From Ignavibacteriaceae bacterium (GTDB lineage: Bacteria > Bacteroidota > Ignavibacteria > Ignavibacteriales > Ignavibacteriaceae), in NCBI GenBank assembly GCA_022865965.1, contig JALHTS010000437.1:1-5193 (forward strand): a DNA stretch of 5,193 bases, given 5' to 3'. Position 1 is the stretch's first letter. Each line of letters begins with the position of its first letter. The notes below the pieces were generated by a model. That model had not been told where the DNA came from, did not search any database, and saw only the letters and a program-made list of their open reading frames with translations. The translations under genes and the position numbers were made by a program. Positions 1-5,193 of the stretch are shown piece after piece.

Positions 1-131
1 CCGTCCTTAAGTGCTGCATTAAGATATCTTCGGGCAAGAACAAAAGTTTTTCCGGAACCTGCATTTGCAGTTAATGATAGGTGGTTTTCAAATTCAAGTG
101 CGGACTTTTGATGTGGTGTTAGCTGAGTCAT
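1..131 (-). CDS. UvrD/AddA-like superfamily 1 DNA helicase, N-terminal fragment (runs off the left edge)
   Basis: Only the first 43 codons are present. Translation from the ATG at 131 begins MTQLTPHQKSALEF, which resembles the Q-motif region of UvrD/Rep/AddA helicases (LTP-x-Q, Q8). It continues into a Walker A motif, TANAGSGKTFVL, at residues 21-32 with the nucleotide-binding lysine at K28, followed by an arginine-rich helix (ARRYL). This order and spacing, Q motif then AGSGKT within the first 30 residues, are typical of superfamily 1A helicases that unwind DNA with ATP in repair or recombination. The short ASAGSGKT-like context is closer to the AddA/RecB branch than to classical UvrD, but 43 residues cannot separate them, so no symbol is given. 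The start is fixed by the 1-nt overlap with the kinase stop (TAATG). No Shine-Dalgarno sequence is visible upstream, so translation probably depends on ribosomes finishing the kinase gene. Helicase motifs II-VI and any nuclease domain lie outside the window. Confidence 0.88.
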   Translation of the reverse strand, partial: MTQLTPHQKSALEFENHLSLTANAGSGKTFVLARRYLNAALKD

Positions 132-133
132 TA
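129..133 (-). other. TAATG stop-start overlap, kinase to helicase
   Basis: On the minus strand the kinase stop TAA (133-131) shares its last A with the helicase ATG (131-129). No ribosome-binding site is apparent before it. One-base overlaps of this type are a known arrangement for termination-reinitiation, so the two genes are inferred to be co-transcribed and translationally coupled. Confidence 0.85.
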
Positions 134-3100
134 TAAATAAAGACTTTTTTCTTTATCTGTCACCGGAATAGTTAATTCAAAGATTGTCTCACCGGGAGAT
201 GCTGTAATTAAACGGATTGATCCGTTTATGCTTTCAATAAATTTCCGGGAGATAGCTAATCCAAGGCCCATTCCCTGTTTTTTTGTGGTATAACTTTCCT
301 CAAAAATTCTATCTTTATTTTCAGAACTGATTCCGGAGCCGTTATCTTTAACAAAAATAAAATATTTTTCTTCTTCCTTTTTCAATTCTATAAGAACAAG
401 GTTTGCATTTGCCTGAATTGAATTTCGAATCAGATTTATAAACACTCTGCGTAAATGGCTTTTATCCGCTTCAACTATTGCAGAGTTTAATTCACTTTTA
501 AATTCAATTTTTATTTTTTCATCCTGATAAAGATTAATTGTATCGTTTATAACAAGTACTAAATCAATTAATTCCAATTTAAGACTTGGCATTTTAGCAA
601 ATCTTGAAAATTCTGATGCAATCTGATTTAAATTTTCAATTTGATTTAATACAGTCTTTGATACTTTTTCAAATAAAGAATCAAAATCTTTGCTTTTATC
701 TTTATTAGCAATAATTAGCTGCTGCAGGGCTAATTTCATTGGTGTCAAAGGATTTTTTATTTCATGGGCAACTTGTTTTGCCATTTCTTTCCACGCTGCT
801 TCCCTTTCAAGTTCTGCGAGTTCTGCCTGGTTTTTCTGAAGTTCAGAAGTCATTGCGTTAAATCCATCTAAAAGATCTCTGAGTTCACCTTTTTCGTTGT
901 GTTCTATTTTAACATTAAGATCTCCCTGACCAACAGACTCAGTAGCTTTGGTTAATCTTCTGATGGGATAAGCTATCTGATTTGCAAAAATGGTACTCAA
1001 TAATATTATTATAATCACAGCAAAGGAATAAATACCAAAAATAACAACATCAATTTCAACTGTTGAAAAAGATACTTTTATTTTATTGAACGCATCATTA
1101 ACTGCAAGAATATATTCCTCGCCATCGATATTTATAGTACTGTAAAGCGCATTATAATCGTAGTTTTCAATTCTTTCACTTGTAAGGTATTCTCTGAATC
1201 TCAAATAATTCAGATAATAATGTGCCTGAGAATTCAGTTTACCATCAAACAAACCAATACGATTAAATATATCCTTTGAATTATAGATTTCCTCGGTAGC
1301 CGTATAAACAGAATATGATATATTTAATTCTTTAGCTGCGTTTTCAAATATTTGATCCAGGCCGCGTATCGGATTTTTACTTCTTTGATACTGAATGTGA
1401 TTTTCAACATAAAGAGATCTTTGTCTCAGCTCTGATATTATAGCATCTTCTCCTCTGCTGCTTACAACCTGACGATTATAAACGGCAAGTGAAATAACCG
1501 GGATTATTGATACCAGAAGGAATGCGATAAGCAGTTTAGATTTAAATGTATAATTGATTTTCCTTACACGTATAAAAAAGAATAAAATAATCAGTAATAG
1601 AATAAATGAGGAATGAACAATAAAAATCTTAAAGAAATTAAAAAGGTTCCATGAAAATTGTTTTTCAGCAACAAGTACAGTTGTAATATTTTCTTTATCT
1701 GCTCTTAATGTCTTATAAATAAAAGCTATAAAATTCTCGCCCCCAAAATTTAGACTAAGCCAACCATCGTTATATTCTGTCAGTTTTGCAGAAGTAATTT
1801 CTTTGATCTGTTCTCTGGAAGGATAACGGTCGCCATAGACCTGATTTAATACATTATTAGTTATTTCAAATATCTTTAACTGTCTGACATCAATTACCTT
1901 ATTCAGTATTGAAGAAGACGACTCAAGAAAATCCGGGAAGCTAGCCGCACCAATATTTTGCAGATCAAATGAAACAGCTACGGATAAATAACCTAGTAAT
2001 ATTTCATGTTCATAAAACGGCAGCAATCCGATAAATATTTTTGTGTCAGAATTATTGTCTAAAGATATTTCCTGAATAACCGGTTCTTCAATTCTACCAA
2101 TCTTAATAAAATTAAAAGGATTTATTTCATCAACCAAACCGATATTAAATTTCCCTAAAATATTTCTGTTCCTGTCATACAAAGCCACAAAAGAATTTAA
2201 GGACTCTCTCTGTATCGGGCTGCTACTCCAAAGCTTATATGCAATTGCATCGTAGTTAATAAACCTTCTAGTAAAAACTGACCTGATCTCATCATTTGTT
2301 AAAGCATTGCGAAATATTTCATCAAGTATAAATTGTAAAAGGTTTTCATTTGCACGATTGATTTCATAAGCTGTAGTTTTTAAAGATTCTTTTTCAAGTT
2401 TTACATTAAAATAGTTTAATAAAGTTATTGAAATAATCGAAGCGGCTAGAGTTATATATATGTAATTGAAAATTGAAGTGGGATTTCTAAATCTTATCTG
2501 GAAAAAGACAATCAGTATAATTAGAACAAAGAGCATCATTATAAATACAGTTATGAGAGGTTCTTTTTGTATGAAATAAAATATTGCTGAAAATCCTAAA
2601 AGAATAAAAGAAAAGAAGAAAAACTTAACATTGGGATTCTTTATTTTATTCAGACTCCAAGCTTTACAGACAATAAAAATAATCCCTATCATTGATAATA
2701 ATGCAGAGACCGTCAGAGTAAGAATATTTAAGTTCATTATCAGAGCAGAAAGATTGGGAATTATATCCGGTTCTTTAAAGTAACGTATAGTTGAGTCAAA
2801 TATTACGCTTTTAGCAGATGCACTTATTGAACGAATGAGTAATAAAAAAACAACTATTAACGGCAGGGAAATAATTCTTATAAGGGTGATAAACCTGACT
2901 GATTGATCTGATAAAAAATAATTTCTTGAATATCGATAAACTTGTACAGCAAATATTAAAACAAAAAAATTGGTAATGAGAAATTCAATTGGTGACTTAA
3001 CTATTCCCAAACCAAAAACAGATGAAAAATTTGATGGATCAATTAAAGATCCCGACATAAAGGTTGAAGGAAATCCGATTAAGAATACTATTGTCCTCCC

Positions 3101-3982
3101 GATTACAAGAAATAAAAACAAAAAAAGAATTTTTGCTAGCCGGCTCTTTAACTGCTGATAATCACGCCGCATTCCTAATGCTGTAAATAAAATTATAAAC
3201 AGAACAAATATGGACTGAATTTTTGAAGACGTTTCTTTAATTGAGTTTATTTCATTCATTAAAATTGGTTTGTAAAAAGTAACCAGACCAATTTTATTAC
3301 CTGCATTATTTAAAAGATCAAATGAATATTTCTTTCCATCTTTTGTTTTTGGCAGGAATGGATTATACACAACTTCAAAATCGATTCCATTTTCATCACC
3401 AAGTTCTTGTGTAAAGCTCACTTGTTTGAAGTATTTATTGTTAAGCCGATATTTTTTCTCAATGGGTTTGCTTATCGTGAGATAAAAAATGTCATTATCT
3501 ATCATCACAGTATCAGTTTGACTTAAGTATGTAATTAAATCAGTGTCAAAAAAATATAATTCGCCAAGTGGATTGTTTAATGGAAAAAGGGTTTCCTGAG
3601 TTATTATTACAGGATTATTCCACGCTATCATTCTGCCGTTAGGAGCAAATATTCCGATAGAATAATCTTCAAATCTTTTTTGGTTTAAAGTTTTAATAAT
3701 TTCTCTGTATGCTTCATCACCGGAAATAAAAACATTTCTTAAATTAGTTTTCAATTGTAGCGTCATTTCAAGCGTTGATACCATTGCTACTTCAAAATGA
3801 TGATTAACAGACTGCTCAATTTGTTCTATTTGAATTGTTAATTCATCAGACCAATTATTTTTTTTATCTTCGATGAAACGAGGCGTGAGTATTGCGGAGA
3901 TGAGAACTAATATCAAAATAAAAAAGACGATAGCAAAATATTTTCTATCGCCTTGAATTTTATGAAGTATTTTTTTTTGCAT
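131..3982 (-). CDS. Large multi-ectodomain sensor histidine kinase with NtrY-like core (1283 aa)
   Basis: Membrane kinase predicted to autophosphorylate on histidine and pass the phosphate to an unseen response regulator. Twelve hydrophobic segments are visible at about residues 16-33, 255-271, 284-304, 333-348, 364-384, 414-438, 453-471, 475-495, 505-524, 785-804, 814-835 and 978-1000. Basic residues cluster in every loop predicted to be cytoplasmic (e.g. 272-283, 496-500, 805-816). Predicted extracytoplasmic domains: 34-254, 525-784 and 836-977. HAMP follows at about 1000-1052 (P1006), then a short coil and the H box HEIKNPLTP with phospho-acceptor H1073. HATPase_c shows the N box (N1183, N1187), G1 DNGSGI (1213-1218), F box (1225-1234) and G2 GMGLGLAI (1237-1244), so the core looks intact. 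E1074 and N1077 fit the E-x-x-N motif linked to phosphatase activity in HisKA kinases. The H-box region is NtrY-like, but there is no PAS domain between HAMP and HisKA, and the protein is far longer than usual NtrY (roughly 700-800 aa). The start is set by the TAATG overlap with the upstream gene. The ligand is unknown. Confidence 0.95.
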   Translation of the reverse strand: MQKKILHKIQGDRKYFAIVFFILILVLISAILTPRFIEDKKNNWSDELTIQIEQIEQSVNHHFEVAMVSTLEMTLQLKTNLRNVFISGDEAYREIIKTLNQKRFEDYSIGIFAPNGRMIAWNNPVIITQETLFPLNNPLGELYFFDTDLITYLSQTDTVMIDNDIFYLTISKPIEKKYRLNNKYFKQVSFTQELGDENGIDFEVVYNPFLPKTKDGKKYSFDLLNNAGNKIGLVTFYKPILMNEINSIKETSSKIQSIFVLFIILFTALGMRRDYQQLKSRLAKILFLFLFLVIGRTIVFLIGFPSTFMSGSLIDPSNFSSVFGLGIVKSPIEFLITNFFVLIFAVQVYRYSRNYFLSDQSVRFITLIRIISLPLIVVFLLLIRSISASAKSVIFDSTIRYFKEPDIIPNLSALIMNLNILTLTVSALLSMIGIIFIVCKAWSLNKIKNPNVKFFFFSFILLGFSAIFYFIQKEPLITVFIMMLFVLIILIVFFQIRFRNPTSIFNYIYITLAASIISITLLNYFNVKLEKESLKTTAYEINRANENLLQFILDEIFRNALTNDEIRSVFTRRFINYDAIAYKLWSSSPIQRESLNSFVALYDRNRNILGKFNIGLVDEINPFNFIKIGRIEEPVIQEISLDNNSDTKIFIGLLPFYEHEILLGYLSVAVSFDLQNIGAASFPDFLESSSSILNKVIDVRQLKIFEITNNVLNQVYGDRYPSREQIKEITSAKLTEYNDGWLSLNFGGENFIAFIYKTLRADKENITTVLVAEKQFSWNLFNFFKIFIVHSSFILLLIILFFFIRVRKINYTFKSKLLIAFLLVSIIPVISLAVYNRQVVSSRGEDAIISELRQRSLYVENHIQYQRSKNPIRGLDQIFENAAKELNISYSVYTATEEIYNSKDIFNRIGLFDGKLNSQAHYYLNYLRFREYLTSERIENYDYNALYSTINIDGEEYILAVNDAFNKIKVSFSTVEIDVVIFGIYSFAVIIIILLSTIFANQIAYPIRRLTKATESVGQGDLNVKIEHNEKGELRDLLDGFNAMTSELQKNQAELAELEREAAWKEMAKQVAHEIKNPLTPMKLALQQLIIANKDKSKDFDSLFEKVSKTVLNQIENLNQIASEFSRFAKMPSLKLELIDLVLVINDTINLYQDEKIKIEFKSELNSAIVEADKSHLRRVFINLIRNSIQANANLVLIELKKEEEKYFIFVKDNGSGISSENKDRIFEESYTTKKQGMGLGLAISRKFIESINGSIRLITASPGETIFELTIPVTDKEKSLYL
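3970..3978 (-). repeat. A9 homopolymer at codons 2-5 of the kinase
   Basis: On the coding strand nine consecutive A residues begin in codon 2 (CAA AAA AAA ATA), directly after the kinase start codon. The tract is visible directly. A change of one base would shift the frame at once and abolish the kinase. An A-rich start also favours an unstructured initiation region in organisms that lack Shine-Dalgarno sequences, which is the simpler explanation. Confidence 0.6.
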
Positions 3983-3984
3983 TA
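3980..3984 (-). other. TAATG stop-start overlap, DUF4783 gene to kinase
   Basis: The stop TAA of the small exported protein (3984-3982) shares its last A with the kinase ATG (3982-3980), the same geometry as at 129-133. The preceding bases show no Shine-Dalgarno sequence. This fixes the kinase start and implies coupled translation of the two genes. Confidence 0.85.
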
Positions 3985-4434
3985 ATTAATTGTGAGCTGA
4001 CTTATATTCCAATTATTACCGGTTTTAGTTAATGAAATGTAAACCTGAGCAGAGCTTCTTCTACCTCTGTTGTCATAATGATAAGTGCCAGTTGCATAGG
4101 GATTTGAACTTCCAGGCTTAACATTCTCCAGTTTGAATTTTGTTACACGGTACAGCTTAAAAAAATCTTCAAGCACATAATAAGCCTGATTTGAACTATA
4201 GTAACCGTTTATACCATTCGTCAAACTGAAATATGTTTGCGGACCTAAATACCGGGAAATTTTTGCAACATCGCAAGAATTAATTGCCTCTTCAATTTCA
4301 TCAAAAACAACAGGATCTATAACAGCTTGCTTATTTGTATCGGACTTCTGAATCAGATTTTTCTGTTGGGAATAAATTGATGAAATGAATACCGCAAATA
4401 ATAGTAAAATCAATATGTTAAAGCATGTTTTCAT
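3982..4434 (-). CDS. Small exported DUF4783-like (NTF2-like fold) protein, 150 aa
   Basis: Residues 1-22 form a clear Sec signal peptide: K2, a hydrophobic core from about 6 to 17, then a polar SSIYS end, with likely cleavage before Q23. There is no lipobox, because the only early cysteine (C4) lies before the hydrophobic core, so a soluble periplasmic protein is expected. After a polar linker (23-38), residues 42-149 read as the DUF4783 pattern: an amphipathic helix with an N-terminal acidic patch (DEIEEAINSCDV), a short strand region around 66-72, a helix ending ALED-like FFKLY at 84-95, then YATGTYHY (113-120), VYISLTK (131-137) and a closing WNISQLTIN. Helices followed by a curved sheet suggest an NTF2-like fold. 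DUF4783 proteins are known mainly from Bacteroidota and have no assigned reaction; I see no catalytic residues. The family call is from pattern memory, not a search. It is the first gene of the apparent operon, so a role with the kinase ectodomains is possible but is inference. Confidence 0.75.
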   Translation of the reverse strand: MKTCFNILILLLFAVFISSIYSQQKNLIQKSDTNKQAVIDPVVFDEIEEAINSCDVAKISRYLGPQTYFSLTNGINGYYSSNQAYYVLEDFFKLYRVTKFKLENVKPGSSNPYATGTYHYDNRGRRSSAQVYISLTKTGNNWNISQLTIN

Positions 4435-4448
4435 TTCAAACCGTGGCT

Positions 4449-4456
4449 CAAATTTA
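4449..4456 (-). promoter_or_regulatory. Candidate Bacteroidota-type -7 promoter element for the operon
   Basis: The minus strand reads TAAATTTG, an exact match to the TAnnTTTG -7 consensus known from Bacteroidota sigma factors. It lies 14 bases before the ATG at 4434 in the gap between the terminator and the operon. A matching -33 TTG/TTTG element at the usual spacing is not obvious; the best nearby sequence falls inside the terminator stem. The implied 5' leader would be under about 12 bases. In AT-rich sequence an eight-base match with two free positions can be chance, so this is a weak call. Confidence 0.3.
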
Positions 4457-4462
4457 AATAAT

Positions 4463-4509
4463 AAAAAAGTGTAAATCTATATCATCCAGCCGACTTTATA
4501 GATTTACAC
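4463..4509 (-). terminator. Rho-independent terminator of the FN3 gene
   Basis: On the minus strand a perfect 13-bp inverted repeat (GTGTAAATCTATA at 4509-4497 and TATAGATTTACAC at 4481-4469) encloses a 15-base loop and is followed at once by TTTTTT (4468-4463). It starts 11 bases after the FN3-gene stop. The plus strand lacks a T-tract on the other side, so it acts in one direction only. The stem is AT-rich, but its length compensates. It separates the FN3 gene from the downstream operon. Confidence 0.9.
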
Positions 4510-4520
4510 CAATACTCTCT

Positions 4521-5193
4521 TTAATCTAAACTTCTGTCTCTTACCTTAAGATCTCTAGTTTCGTCTTCAACTATTGGTTTTAACTGTGGGTCTCCATCAA
4601 CTGTTTGATAAGCCCAGTCAAAAACTATTCTTTCAGATGTGATTGCCGATATTCTGACCTTTGCAAAGTGATGATCATACGTCCAGATGACATAAGTATG
4701 TCCAACTTGTGCAATTACATCTTTTGTTGGTGACCATCCGCTTAAAGGAGCAAAATCTATATCGTAAATATCATACGTTGGACCCATATCTATTATATCT
4801 GTATCATCATAAACTACCAGATAATTTACACTATTATATATTTCAAAGAAAAAGTCAGTATACTGATAATCATAAGGTCTTACTGCATATTCAGAAAATG
4901 AATAACCTGAAATGCTTGGAAATCTTCTATAATCAAAAATAGATTGATTAAATCCTTCAGGTCTTGGACGAGCATAAACAACCTCAACACTCAACTCACT
5001 TTCATTGTTATTATAATCAAAAGCAGTAACAGCGTAGTAATAACGGGTACCGATTGAAACATCATAATCGACAAAATAATTATTGGATGTAGTTCCGATT
5101 AGTGTATACCTTCCATCATAAGAATCACTGTAATATACATTATAACCGGCAAGATCACTCTCGCGATTATGACTCCAGTAAAGATCAACTCTA
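4521..5193 (-). CDS. FN3-domain exported protein, C-terminal 223 aa (5' end outside the window)
   Basis: The frame is open from the right edge (first full codon at 5192) to TAA at 4523-4521. Residues 1-72 of the visible part form a fibronectin type III repeat: VDLYW strand, the turn SDLAGYNVYYS (12-22), TLIGTT (30-35), a YFVDYDV strand and the GTRYYYAVTAFD signature (48-59), ending NNNESELS. A linker rich in R and P (74-80) leads to a C-terminal region (about 85-200) dense in Y, D and F. Near its end, GHTYVIWTYDHHFAKVRI (164-181) and IVFDWAYQT (189-197) look like paired beta strands of a small barrel. The tail (205-223) is charged. FN3 repeats ending in such a domain are common in secreted or surface lipoproteins of this bacterial group, but the N-terminus needed to show a signal peptide or lipobox is missing. 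I see no typical glycine-rich type IX secretion tail. The TTG at 4994 is not a credible start because the FN3 repeat spans it. Function unknown; binding to a polymer or partner protein is likely. Confidence 0.85.
   Translation of the reverse strand, partial: RVDLYWSHNRESDLAGYNVYYSDSYDGRYTLIGTTSNNYFVDYDVSIGTRYYYAVTAFDYNNNESELSVEVVYARPRPEGFNQSIFDYRRFPSISGYSFSEYAVRPYDYQYTDFFFEIYNSVNYLVVYDDTDIIDMGPTYDIYDIDFAPLSGWSPTKDVIAQVGHTYVIWTYDHHFAKVRISAITSERIVFDWAYQTVDGDPQLKPIVEDETRDLKVRDRSLD

Noticed and set aside
2970..3158. 62-codon open frame on the plus strand inside the kinase gene
   Set aside because: It is antisense to a well-supported membrane region of the kinase, has no recognisable domain and no ribosome-binding site, and its composition is the mirror of hydrophobic codons.
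3928..3950. Inverted repeat CGATAG/CTATCG around an AAAATATTTT core near the start of the kinase gene
   Set aside because: It could form a weak hairpin about 30-55 bases after the start codon, but it lies in coding sequence for the first membrane helix, is AT-rich and has only a 6-bp outer stem, so chance is a sufficient explanation.
4463..4509. The hairpin as a riboswitch or protein operator
   Set aside because: A perfect stem followed directly by a T-tract 11 bases after a stop codon is fully explained as an intrinsic terminator, and there is no alternative pairing or conserved core.
4709..4942. 77-codon open frame on the plus strand opposite the FN3 gene
   Set aside because: Antisense to a convincing FN3-protein reading frame; its Y/L/H-rich translation is low complexity and matches nothing I know.
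4521..4994. A shorter gene starting at TTG 4994
   Set aside because: The same frame stays open to the right edge and encodes a complete-looking FN3 repeat that spans position 4994, so the TTG is an internal leucine codon.
1..5193. Mobile element, CRISPR array, tRNA or rRNA
   Set aside because: No transposase or integrase motifs, no regularly spaced repeats, no terminal inverted repeats and no cloverleaf or rRNA-like sequence were seen in a window that is almost wholly coding.

Overview
The window is AT-rich, and all four genes I can support lie on the minus strand. Read 5'->3' on that strand, the order is: the 3' part of an exported fibronectin type III (FN3) protein (entering from the right edge, ending at 4521), a Rho-independent terminator, a small exported DUF4783-like protein, a very large membrane-bound sensor histidine kinase, and the first 43 codons of a UvrD/AddA-type DNA helicase (running off the left edge). 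The DUF4783-type protein, the FN3-rich exported protein, the absence of Shine-Dalgarno sequences and a possible TAnnTTTG promoter element suggest the Bacteroidota/Ignavibacteriota side of the FCB group. I lean toward an Ignavibacteria-like genome, but this is inference and no marker gene is present to settle it.

Right part (4463-5193): the FN3 gene has no start inside the window. Its frame is open to the edge and carries an FN3 repeat followed by a tyrosine- and aspartate-rich C-terminal domain. It ends in a 13-bp hairpin with a T-tract, so it is transcriptionally separate from the genes that follow.

Centre and left (1-4434): three genes are joined by two identical TAATG junctions, where the A of the stop codon TAA is the first base of the next ATG. 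They therefore form a compact, probably translationally coupled operon: periplasmic NTF2-like protein, then membrane kinase, then cytoplasmic helicase. The kinase has an NtrY-like catalytic core (HAMP, HisKA, HATPase_c). Ahead of the core, about 1000 residues hold 12 predicted membrane segments and three separate predicted extracytoplasmic domains. Loop charges agree with the positive-inside rule throughout. No response regulator is encoded in the window.

The most interesting point is the combination: an exported small protein locked by translation coupling to a multi-ectodomain kinase, which is in turn locked to a DNA helicase. I see no mobile element, CRISPR array, tRNA or rRNA. There is no gene-free stretch over 300 bases; the only intergenic gap is about 86 bases (4435-4520).
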